Assembly (NCBI GenBank): GCA_964347945.1 | Contig: CAYGAW010000130.1 | Span: forward strand, 1-9,495 | Length of the DNA stretch: 9,495 bases | Direction: 5' to 3' | From: CAYGAW01 sp964347945 | Lineage (GTDB): Bacteria > Chloroflexota > Anaerolineae > UBA7937 > B3-Chlor | Shown here: in pieces, positions 1 through 5,776 of the stretch | Layout: the number at the start of each line of letters is the position of its first letter | Position numbering within the stretch: position 1 is the stretch's first letter | The notes under the pieces: model-generated | The model's database searches: none | Told to the model about the DNA's origin: nothing | Seen by the model: the letters and a program-made list of their open reading frames with translations, nothing else | Made by a program: the position numbers and the translations under genes

Positions 1-815
1 GCGCCCAGGGCACCGTACCCACCAGCGATCAGGCAGAGCGGGTGATCCTCAGGGATCACGCCCGCCGCGCCGATGCTCGTCGTTACTGGAGCCGAGAGGT
101 ATTCTGCCAGTTTCCGAACCTCGTCCCACGCCCCAGAGCGGAGCACGCCCCCTCCAGGGTGGAGTAGCGGTCGCTCCGCCTCCACGAGCATCTGTGCAGC
201 TTGCTCGACCAGTTCCGGCTGCGCCGCAGGTCGCCGGGCTGCCCGGTACCGCTCCGGTGGCTCAACCCGAAAGTCAATCGACTCTTCTTCGCCCATGGCC
301 ACCATCACGTCCACGTGCAGGTCCAGGTGCACCGGGCCCGGACGGCCCGAGGCTGCGACGCGAAAGGCGCGTTGCACTAGCTCGGGGATCCTCCGCCAAT
401 TCGTGATCCTGGCGTTCCACTTGGTGATGGGCTCGAAAAGCCTGACCTGGTCCAGTGACTGCATGGACCCTCGCTCGGGATAGCTCTTCCACGTCTGGTT
501 CTGGCCCGTGAGAATGACCATGGGGATGGAATCGGCCCAGGCTGGGTAAACGCCTGGCACGAGGTTGGCCGCGCCCGGGCCCACAGTGCCCGTGCATACC
601 CCAGGTCTGCCAGTGACGCGGGAGTAGGAATCTGCCATGTGGGCTGCCGCCTGCTCGTGGCGGGTCATGATGAACTGCAGGCCTGTTTCAGGGCCGAGCC
701 GGCGGATGGCATCCAGCATGGGGCAAGTCTGGTCTCCGGGTATGCCAAAGATGAACTCCACGTTCTCCTGGATGAGGCACTCGACCAGCAGTTCCGCGCC
801 CATTACGTCGGACAT
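1..815 (-). CDS. Thiamine-diphosphate-dependent enzyme, acetolactate-synthase-like (3' end outside window)
   Basis: The first 271 codons are open from an ATG at 815 to the left edge, so the C-terminal half, including the diphosphate/Mg-binding domain, is missing. Residues 1-170 match the N-terminal pyrimidine-binding domain of the acetolactate synthase / pyruvate oxidase / benzoylformate decarboxylase superfamily. Visible landmarks are FGIPGDQ (23-29), TRHEQAAAHMAD (51-62) with E54 as the expected catalytic glutamate that activates ThDP, GPGAANLVPG (79-88), PITKWNARI (129-137) and GRPGPVHLDL (158-167). The central domain starts near residue 197. The family cleaves or joins carbon-carbon bonds next to a carbonyl. 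Substrate class (acetolactate synthase, sulfoacetaldehyde acetyltransferase, oxalyl-CoA decarboxylase and so on) cannot be set without the C-terminus. No partner such as a regulatory small subunit is seen upstream. The start is fixed by a strong AGGAGG five bases before the ATG. Confidence 0.9.
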   Translation of the reverse strand, partial: MSDVMGAELLVECLIQENVEFIFGIPGDQTCPMLDAIRRLGPETGLQFIMTRHEQAAAHMADSYSRVTGRPGVCTGTVGPGAANLVPGVYPAWADSIPMVILTGQNQTWKSYPERGSMQSLDQVRLFEPITKWNARITNWRRIPELVQRAFRVAASGRPGPVHLDLHVDVMVAMGEEESIDFRVEPPERYRAARRPAAQPELVEQAAQMLVEAERPLLHPGGGVLRSGAWDEVRKLAEYLSAPVTTSIGAAGVIPEDHPLCLIAGGYGALG

Positions 816-820
816 AGTCT

Positions 821-826
821 CCTCCT
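821..826 (-). promoter_or_regulatory. Ribosome binding site of the ThDP enzyme
   Basis: Read on the minus strand, a perfect AGGAGG lies 5 bases before the ATG at 815. It supports that start even though the gene runs off the window. Confidence 0.85.
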
Positions 827-883
827 TTTCTTGCCGCAGGGGTTAGGTTGGAAACTCTCATCCCTCGGCACGCGCTCCCCGCT

Positions 884-902
884 ATCCTTCGAACCACTCA
901 GG
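884..902 (-). repeat. Dispersed CTGAG...TCGAAGG repeat, degenerate copy 1
   Basis: On the minus strand this reads cctgagtggttcgaaggat, matching the CTGAGC-n3/4-TCGAAGG core of the copies at 3261, 3321, 3377 and 9071. It lies in the 241-bp gap upstream of the ThDP enzyme and outside any gene. It is the only one of the five in this orientation, and it has T instead of C at the sixth core base. Confidence 0.5.
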
Positions 903-976
903 AGGTCGCTCGGAGTGCTCGACGCAAGTGGCAGAGCACCGGCCAACACCATTTGGTGGACCGGGCCCTTAGATAC

Positions 977-997
977 GGGCAGAGCTTCGCTCCGCCC
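977..997. other. GC-rich inverted repeat between the cupin and the ThDP enzyme
   Basis: GGGCAGAGC (977-985) pairs with GCTCCGCCC (989-997) in eight of nine positions (981 and 993 mismatch) around a TTC loop. No T-tract follows on either strand, so it is not a standard intrinsic terminator. It could mark the 3' end of the cupin transcript, or be chance in a GC-rich spacer. Confidence 0.35.
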
Positions 998-1036
998 TAC
1001 TCAGGGTGCGGTTCAACCGACGCCACGCCACACGAG

Positions 1037-1053
1037 ACGTGCTGGAAGCACGT
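1037..1053 (-). other. Hairpin directly after the cupin stop codon
   Basis: ACGTGCT (1037-1043) and AGCACGT (1047-1053) form a perfect 7-bp stem with a 3-base loop, starting three bases after the cupin TGA. On the cupin strand the bases after it are CTCGTG, with no U-tract. It may protect a 3' end or act as a weak terminator. The other strand has TTCTTC after the stem, but no plus-strand gene lies upstream. Confidence 0.4.
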
Positions 1054-1056
1054 TCT

Positions 1057-1566
1057 TCAAGTCGCGGCCGTGAGGCGGAGGATCAGCTCCCGATGGGCAG
1101 GGTACTGCACCAGAAACTCTTCCCTTGAACCCGCCTCGTAGTCCTCGTATTCGAACCCCGGCGACACCGTGCATCCCAAGAGAGCGAATTCGCCCCCTTC
1201 ATTGAGGAGCGAACCCTGCCAGGTGCCTCTGGGCACCACCACCTGCAACTCCTGGCCCGCCAAGATGTCCTGCCCCAAGGTCGCTACCTGGGAAGAACCA
1301 TCAAGATGCAGCTGAAGCATGGTGACGGGATCTCCCAGGTAGAAGTGGAAGATCTCATCAGAGGCGAGACGGTGCAGAGCCGAGAACGTATCAGGTGTCA
1401 GCAGGTAGAAGATCGCCGTGCCGAAAGCCCGTGGCGATGGATACCTGTCCGGCAGTGCGAGTTTGGAAATCAATTCCTCGGACTTGTACGTCTGGACGAA
1501 GTACCCACCCTCTTCCGGGTGCGGCTGCATACCTAGCCGTTCGATGATTTCGTCTGCAGAGACCAT
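1057..1566 (-). CDS. Cupin-fold protein of the DUF985 (Cupin_5) family
   Basis: The 169-residue protein has the full pattern of this family, which is usually 140-180 residues: HPEEGGYF (16-23), the TAIFYLL strand (50-56), HRLASDEIFHFYLGDP (65-80), LGQDILAGQELQVVVPRGTWQGS (97-119 region) and the signature GCTVSPGFEYEDYE (131-144). H65, E71 and H74 sit where cupins usually place metal or ligand contacts. There is no signal peptide or membrane segment, so it should be cytoplasmic. Members are small single-domain beta-barrels whose reaction is mostly unknown; some annotations suggest sugar or nucleotide-sugar epimerase-like roles, which nothing here confirms. The ATG at 1566 follows a modest GAGGG at 4-base spacing. 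The next gene downstream is 241 bp away, so co-transcription with the ThDP enzyme is uncertain. Confidence 0.92.
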   Translation of the reverse strand: MVSADEIIERLGMQPHPEEGGYFVQTYKSEELISKLALPDRYPSPRAFGTAIFYLLTPDTFSALHRLASDEIFHFYLGDPVTMLQLHLDGSSQVATLGQDILAGQELQVVVPRGTWQGSLLNEGGEFALLGCTVSPGFEYEDYEAGSREEFLVQYPAHRELILRLTAAT

Positions 1567-1629
1567 GACACCCTCACACCGCCGCTACGGTAGTTCCTGG
1601 CGATCATGAAGAGAAGAGGCCTATTGAAA

Positions 1630-1665
1630 GATGTGCCCACCATTCCCTGTGATGGCGGGCACATC
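1630..1665 (-). terminator. Likely intrinsic terminator of the CARDB lipoprotein gene
   Basis: GATGTGCCCACCAT (1630-1643) pairs with ATGGCGGGCACATC (1652-1665) as a 14-bp stem with one A-C mismatch and an 8-base loop. It begins 33 bases after the TAG of the lipoprotein gene. On the minus strand the stem is followed by TTTCAATAG, a short U-rich tail, so termination is plausible but may be leaky. It separates the lipoprotein from the cupin, whose start lies 64 bases further on. Confidence 0.65.
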
Positions 1666-1698
1666 CCGGTCATCAGCCTGTGCGTTCGGTCAACCTAC

Positions 1699-3141
1699 CT
1701 AGTCAGGCCGGACGTTGACCATCAACACCAGTTCGTTGTTGGTCTCGTCGGCCTCTGCGACTTCGTCATCCACATCGACGACGGCGGTGGTAGTGTAGTT
1801 GGGGTTCCACCCGCCATAGGTGTACTGGTCCTGGAGCCACCGTGCCTGACCTGCGGCGAGAGAAGACACATTCCACTGGAGGCCAATGGTCGGCCCTGCT
1901 GATCTCCATATCACCTTGAAGGGGCCGGCGTCGGTGCCTCCTCTGTTGCGGATGCGGACCCCGACCATCGCTGGCGACCCCTGCTGAGGCGAGGCCGGCT
2001 GCAGTCTGATTTCCATGACGTGAAGGTCCACCCCAGATGGCCCCACGGTGACCATGAACTGCTCCTGGTTGTTGCCTTCGTCGCTCTCTTCTACCTCGTT
2101 GAATGGGTCAACTGCGGCCACCGTGTTGTACGAGGCGTAGATGTTGGGCAAGGTCCAATTGACGGTTCCCCCGCTCCCGGCCGGCAGGGAAGGCTTGTTC
2201 TCCTCGATGACGTCGAAGTCTCCGGCGCCGTACCTCCAGACAATCTTGTATGGCCCGGAAGGTCCACCGCCCAGATTCGCGACGTCGAAGCGCACCTGGA
2301 CCGAGCCGCCCCAGGGGGCGTCAGACGGTGTCACCAACAACCCGGTCACCGCTAGATCTGGTAGTTGCGACACTTGCACGGTGACGCTCGCTTCATCGGT
2401 GCCCACGGAGTTGATCGCCCTCAGCGTGTAGGTCGTGCTCGACCCAGGAGACACGTTGTAGGTGCAGGGCATCGACGGGCAGCCCAAGGGGATGTTGCCC
2501 GGATCCAGGTAACCCTCATCCGCCCGTTCCCACTCCCAGCTCAAGGTCACGGTGGTGCCGGCATCCACGGTGATGGTGCCCTCCGACCCGTTGGCACGGA
2601 AATAAGCAATCGAGGGCGCCTCGGACGGGCCACTGGGTTCAGTTGGTGTGGGGGGTGGCGCGGTCGCTGTCGGTGGTGGCGCCGTGGCCGTAGCTGGTGG
2701 TGGCGGGCCCGTGGTCGAAGTAGGGGTGGCAGTGGGTACCGGTACGCCCTCTTCCAGAACCTCCACCGTCACCGCCCACGGATCGCTCTCCACAGCATCG
2801 ACGTTGTAGGCTATCACCTTGAGGGTGTGTGTGCCAGGCTCGGTGGCGCTCCAGGTTTGCATCAGCGCCCAGGAAGGTTGCCCCTCAGGGTCGGGGTTGG
2901 CGTCGGTTCGATAGAGTTCTCCGTCAACGTACAACTCCACCTTCGTTACGCCCTTGGAGTCGCTGGCACTGACCAGCACGTTGACGTCCCCCAGCTCGAG
3001 TTGTGCGTCACTGGTGGGGGCGGTGATGACCACCTCCGGCTTGGCGCGCTCTCCTCCCCCTAGCTCGCAGGCCAGTATGCTGCCTGCCAGGAGGACCACA
3101 AGCATCAGCAGAGCCACGTTACGTAAGCGTGCGATATCCAT
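1699..3141 (-). CDS. Surface lipoprotein with two Ig-like and two CARDB domains
   Basis: This 480-residue protein starts with a lipoprotein signal: R6/R8, a hydrophobic stretch at 9-24, and ILAC with C25 as the lipidated cysteine. Residues 35-129 resemble a bacterial Ig-like domain (Big_9 type; VELYVDGELY at 68-77, GTHTLKVIAYN at 103-113). A Pro/Thr/Ala linker covers 132-173 and contains two tandem TATAPPP units. A second Ig-like domain spans about 174-258 (TVTLSWEW, TTYTLRAINSVGTDEASVTV). Two CARDB domains follow at 261-367 and 371-478, each beginning DL.V..(L/I) and ending in the hallmark (E/A)(E/D)SDE.NN or EADETNN. C220 and C226 in the second Ig-like domain could form a disulfide. CARDB/Ig modules serve adhesion or protein-protein contact outside the cell; no catalytic domain is visible. 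AGGAGG at 3147-3152 with 5-base spacing sets the start. Confidence 0.9.
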   Translation of the reverse strand: MDIARLRNVALLMLVVLLAGSILACELGGGERAKPEVVITAPTSDAQLELGDVNVLVSASDSKGVTKVELYVDGELYRTDANPDPEGQPSWALMQTWSATEPGTHTLKVIAYNVDAVESDPWAVTVEVLEEGVPVPTATPTSTTGPPPPATATAPPPTATAPPPTPTEPSGPSEAPSIAYFRANGSEGTITVDAGTTVTLSWEWERADEGYLDPGNIPLGCPSMPCTYNVSPGSSTTYTLRAINSVGTDEASVTVQVSQLPDLAVTGLLVTPSDAPWGGSVQVRFDVANLGGGPSGPYKIVWRYGAGDFDVIEENKPSLPAGSGGTVNWTLPNIYASYNTVAAVDPFNEVEESDEGNNQEQFMVTVGPSGVDLHVMEIRLQPASPQQGSPAMVGVRIRNRGGTDAGPFKVIWRSAGPTIGLQWNVSSLAAGQARWLQDQYTYGGWNPNYTTTAVVDVDDEVAEADETNNELVLMVNVRPD

Positions 3142-3146
3142 ACTCT

Positions 3147-3152
3147 CCTCCT
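3147..3152 (-). promoter_or_regulatory. Ribosome binding site of the CARDB lipoprotein
   Basis: A perfect AGGAGG on the minus strand lies five bases before the ATG at 3141. It places the signal peptide at the true N-terminus and excludes a longer reading frame. Confidence 0.85.
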
Positions 3153-3260
3153 AGTTGGAGATAGGTGGCTGAATTGTAGCGCACGCCGTCCAGGGGCGCA
3201 AACACGTGGCCTGGTATTGCCTCCTGGGGCTGCGCCTCGCTCCCGTCCCTCGATGGCAGG

Positions 3261-3284
3261 CCTATCCTAAGCCTGTCGAAGAGC
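3261..3284 (+). repeat. Dispersed CTGAGC...TCGAAG repeat, copy 2
   Basis: The sequence cctatcctaagcctgtcgaa followed by gagc matches the family core CTGAGC-n4-TCGAAG with one change (TAAGC for TGAGC). It is the first of three copies within 160 bp, all in this orientation. Confidence 0.6.
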
Positions 3285-3320
3285 GGCCGCGTTGCGTGAG
3301 CAGCCGCGCAGCGGCGTACT

Positions 3321-3349
3321 TGTGCTGAGCCCAGTCGAAGCATCGAAGG
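3321..3349 (+). repeat. Dispersed CTGAGC...TCGAAG repeat, copy 3
   Basis: The core is ctgagcccagtcgaag, with a second TCGAAGG half following at 3343-3349. The doubled TCGAAG end is shared with the next copy. Confidence 0.65.
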
Positions 3350-3376
3350 CAAGCGGCCTATCCAAGGGCACCTGCG

Positions 3377-3417
3377 CATGCTGAGCGCCGTCGTGAGCGT
3401 GTCGAAGGATCGAAGGA
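3377..3417 (+). repeat. Dispersed CTGAGC...TCGAAG repeat, copy 4, internally duplicated
   Basis: TGAGCG occurs twice, at 3382-3387 and 3394-3399, and TCGAAGGA occurs twice in exact tandem, at 3402-3409 and 3410-3417. The unit therefore looks like a repeat inserted into or slipped within another copy. It is the longest of the five copies. Confidence 0.65.
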
Positions 3418-3592
3418 AGCTGGGCGAGGGTGACCCGGTCGCCTCTTGCCTGCTGACAGCGAGGCCCCGGCCCCGCACGACGAACCTGCCGCGCCTCTTT
3501 CTGGTATTCCTAGACAGGCGAACCAGTACGCGGCTTCCGAGTCTCACTAATGCCCCAAAATGACGGGCTGAGCTGACGACCACAGGAAGACC

Positions 3593-4642
3593 GTGATCCT
3601 TCTGGGGAGTTACTCCATGGGGCCAACGGCCGGGGGGAACAGACCACGCAAGACCACAAAGATCGCTCTCTGCGTGGTGCTGGCGGCGATGGTGGTCCTG
3701 GCCGTCATATCGTACAGCCCACTAAGAACGCTGTCATCCCTGAGAAAAGCGGACGACTACCCCCTCTACGTGATGAGCTATCACGGTGGTTACCTCTCTG
3801 AGCCTTTCTTGAACCTGGCTATCCCAGAGGACATCCCTCACCAGGTCAACGCGCTGGCCAAGTCAGACGCCTGCACCTGCTTTGCTGCCTTGAACCCTGA
3901 AGGTGAGAAGATCTTCGGGCGGAACTTCGACTGGTACCGCCATCCCAGCCTCCTGCTCTTCACCGACCCTCCAAACGCGTACGCATCGGTGTCCATGGTA
4001 GACATACACTACCTGGGATACGGCATGGAGGATCCCTCGTTGGTGGGCCGTACGAGGCTCTTGCTGGCTCCATATCTCCCCTTCGACGGCATGAACGAGG
4101 CCGGCCTGGTAGTGGGAATGATGGCCGTACCGTATGCGCGGGCCAGCGATGACTTCGAGAAGCCAACCATGGGTTCGCTCCGGGCCATCCGTTTGCTTCT
4201 GGACCACGCAGCAAGTGTCGATGAAGCACTCTCACTGCTGGAAGAGTACAACATCGTCTTCCACGGCCCGCCGCTACACTATCTCATTTCCGATTCGTCG
4301 GGGGAGTCCGCAGTCGTGGAGTTCGTAGACGGCAAGACGAACGTCGTTCGCAACGATAGAGAGTGGCAGGTGGCCACCAATTTCATCATCTCCGCGGCCC
4401 TACCTGACGGTGCCAATGCGCCCTGCTCAAGATACAATCGCGCGTATGAGGCCCTTGAGCAAGCAAGGGCGAGCGTCTCTGAAGAGCAGGCCACGGCCAT
4501 TCTGGAGAGCGGTGCCCAGCCCCACACCATCTGGTCGGCTGTGTACGACATTAGTGGGGGAGACGTTCAACTCGTCGTGGGCGGGAACTACGAGCGAGTA
4601 CATACCTTTGAGCTTCAGAAGGGGGAAACACCGACGAGGTGA
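3593..4642 (+). CDS. Membrane-anchored Ntn-hydrolase-like protein (C45 / choloylglycine hydrolase type)
   Basis: The 349-residue protein has a basic N-terminus (R18, K20, K23), one membrane segment at about 24-42 and a long outer domain. The core fits the cysteine Ntn-hydrolase families that hold linear-amide C-N hydrolases, bile-salt hydrolases and C45 acyltransferases: ACTCFAALNPEGEKIFGRNFDW (93-114), with C94 the likely nucleophile and R110, N111 and D113 the conserved GRNxDW pocket, then FDGMNEAGLVVGMM (164-177), TNF with N263, and R280 and WSAVYDI (314-320). These families cleave amide bonds in small molecules or peptides after the nucleophilic cysteine is freed as the new N-terminus. 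No catalytic flaw is visible; the substrate is unknown. The start is ambiguous. GTG at 3593 has AGGA at 5-base spacing, while ATG at 3617 has GGGGAG at 7 bases and would give 341 residues with the same topology. Confidence 0.87.
   Translation: MILLGSYSMGPTAGGNRPRKTTKIALCVVLAAMVVLAVISYSPLRTLSSLRKADDYPLYVMSYHGGYLSEPFLNLAIPEDIPHQVNALAKSDACTCFAALNPEGEKIFGRNFDWYRHPSLLLFTDPPNAYASVSMVDIHYLGYGMEDPSLVGRTRLLLAPYLPFDGMNEAGLVVGMMAVPYARASDDFEKPTMGSLRAIRLLLDHAASVDEALSLLEEYNIVFHGPPLHYLISDSSGESAVVEFVDGKTNVVRNDREWQVATNFIISAALPDGANAPCSRYNRAYEALEQARASVSEEQATAILESGAQPHTIWSAVYDISGGDVQLVVGGNYERVHTFELQKGETPTR
3604..3609 (+). promoter_or_regulatory. Alternative ribosome binding site for an ATG start at 3617
   Basis: GGGGAG lies seven bases before the ATG at 3617, inside the frame that opens with GTG at 3593. 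Its spacing and the ATG make it at least as good as the AGGA (3584-3587) serving the GTG. It would shorten the protein by eight residues without touching the membrane anchor. Confidence 0.5.
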
Positions 4643-4696
4643 AGCGGCAAAGTACTGATCGTGAACCCTAAGAGTACATATTCAGTTGTGTGTTGG

Positions 4697-4725
4697 GCTC
4701 TTGGTCGTCAAAGAGGACCAAGAGC
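4697..4725. promoter_or_regulatory. Perfect 10-bp inverted repeat upstream of the TolB-like gene
   Basis: GCTCTTGGTC (4697-4706) and GACCAAGAGC (4716-4725) are exact inverted copies around a 9-base loop. The element ends 24 bases before the ATG at 4750 and 10 before its ribosome binding site. After the stem comes AAAAGCC on the plus strand, so it does not look like an intrinsic terminator for the gene before it. It could be an operator or a 5' leader stem-loop. Confidence 0.6.
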
Positions 4726-4735
4726 AAAAGCCGAG

Positions 4736-4742
4736 AAGGGAG
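4736..4742 (+). promoter_or_regulatory. Ribosome binding site of the TolB-like lipoprotein
   Basis: AAGGGAG lies seven bases before the ATG at 4750. It decides the start: an upstream in-frame GTG at 4690 would place 20 charged residues before the signal peptide and run through the inverted repeat. Confidence 0.75.
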
Positions 4743-4749
4743 ATTGGAG

Positions 4750-5688
4750 ATGTTCAGAAAGAATTTCGTTCCTCTCGTCTTGGTCTCAATCTTGACCACT
4801 GCTTGTGGTAACGACGCCGATCTCGTAACACCCGCTGCCACAATCGATGAACCTGTGTCTACACCTACCTCTCTGGCAGAGGACGACATAGGCGGGAAGA
4901 TCGTTTTCTATTCCGGCAGGGATGGGAATGATGAGATCTACATCATGAACGCGGATGGTGGTGATCTGGCACGGCTGACGAGTAATAGTGTACGCGATTT
5001 TGGCCCGGCGATTTCACCAGACGGCTCCCGGATAGCCTTCACCTCCGAGCGAGACGGAAGGCCCGAGATCTATGTGATGAACGTGGACGGAAGTCAGGTG
5101 ACACGGTTGACTACCAACACAGTTTACGATTCTCACTCCGCCTGGTCTCCTGATGGGACGAGGATTGCTTTTGTTTCCGAACGAGATGGAAACGAGGAAA
5201 TCTACGTCATGAACGTTGATGGGACAGAGCCTCAACGCCTGACAGATGACCCGGCAGATGATATGCGGCCAAACTGGTCGCCAGATGGCACCAGGATCGC
5301 TTTCAATAGAAAACACGATGGAAACTGGCAAATCTACGTGATGGAAGCCGATGGCAGCAACCCACAAAGGCTGACAGAGACGGAGAAATGGGAGGTTTTC
5401 CCGGCCTGGTCTCCCGATGGTTCCCAGCTTGCCTATATGTCGTCAAGGCCTCATGGTCCACCAGCTGAGATTCGTGTGATGAACGCAGATGGAAGCAATG
5501 ATCATCCGCTGCCGGGGATGGGCACGGTGAACGAGAATCCTTATTGGTCGCCTGATGGCACGAGGATAGTCTTCCAGTCCAACCGTGATGGGAACTGGGA
5601 AATATACCTCATGGAAGCTGACGGCGGCAATCAACTGCGTTTGACAGACGATCCTGCTGGTGATTACTGGCCTTCCTGGGGACCGTAG
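4750..5688 (+). CDS. TolB-like beta-propeller lipoprotein (six PD40/WD40-like repeats)
   Basis: Starting at the ATG at 4750 gives 312 residues. The N-terminus is a short signal peptide (R3, K4, hydrophobic 6-15) ending LTTAC, with C19 as the likely lipidated residue; T at the -3 position is a weaker lipobox. A Thr/Pro-rich spacer follows to about residue 45. From 49 to the end there are six units of about 43 residues built on (I/V)xFxSxRDGNxEIYVMNxDG...RLT...D..P.WSPDG, beginning near 49, 94, 137, 181, 225 and 270. This is the PD40 pattern of the TolB C-terminal propeller and related surface proteins. TolB itself also has a separate N-terminal domain, absent here, so this is not a classical Tol-Pal TolB. 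Such propellers usually bind proteins or sugars. No catalytic residues are visible. Sampled lines of this gene look less GC-rich than the transferase gene downstream. Confidence 0.92.
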   Translation: MFRKNFVPLVLVSILTTACGNDADLVTPAATIDEPVSTPTSLAEDDIGGKIVFYSGRDGNDEIYIMNADGGDLARLTSNSVRDFGPAISPDGSRIAFTSERDGRPEIYVMNVDGSQVTRLTTNTVYDSHSAWSPDGTRIAFVSERDGNEEIYVMNVDGTEPQRLTDDPADDMRPNWSPDGTRIAFNRKHDGNWQIYVMEADGSNPQRLTETEKWEVFPAWSPDGSQLAYMSSRPHGPPAEIRVMNADGSNDHPLPGMGTVNENPYWSPDGTRIVFQSNRDGNWEIYLMEADGGNQLRLTDDPAGDYWPSWGP

Positions 5689-5776
5689 TTTCTTGGGTCA
5701 GTGTCAAGACAACAGAAGGCTATGATCTATCTGGTTTGATCATCATGACCTTTGAAATGGACTGGAGGCGGGAAGA

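Larger units (their letters stand above)
3142..3592. other. Divergent intergenic spacer carrying repeats
   Basis: This 451-bp stretch separates the minus-strand lipoprotein from the plus-strand Ntn-hydrolase-like gene, so promoters for both should lie here. I could not find a convincing -10/-35 pair on either strand. The middle third (3261-3417) holds three degenerate copies of the CTGAGC...TCGAAG repeat. A short GCCGC-GCA-GCGGC hairpin lies near 3303-3315. A 154-codon minus-strand frame covers most of it but looks non-coding: it is Arg/Ser-rich, of low complexity, and its sequence follows the repeats. Confidence 0.6.

Noticed and set aside
42..59. GTGATCC-TCAG-GGATCAC perfect palindrome
   Set aside because: It lies inside the ThDP enzyme and encodes the conserved VIPEDHP stretch, so codon content explains it.
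1008..1026. GGTTCAACC resembling a tRNA T-loop
   Set aside because: The flanking bases do not pair as a T-arm, and no acceptor or anticodon arm could be drawn.
2365..3063. A 232-codon plus-strand frame opposite the CARDB lipoprotein
   Set aside because: It is the antisense shadow of the Pro/Thr linker and Ig domains. It is Arg/Gly/Trp-rich and low in complexity, while the minus-strand frame has clear domains and a strong ribosome binding site.
3119..3583. A 154-codon minus-strand frame across the divergent spacer
   Set aside because: It overlaps the start of the CARDB lipoprotein, follows the repeat copies, is Arg/Ser-rich without any family pattern, and lacks a ribosome binding site.
4690..4749. 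Upstream extension of the TolB-like protein from GTG 4690
   Set aside because: It adds charged residues before the signal peptide and translates the inverted repeat; ATG 4750 has a better ribosome binding site.
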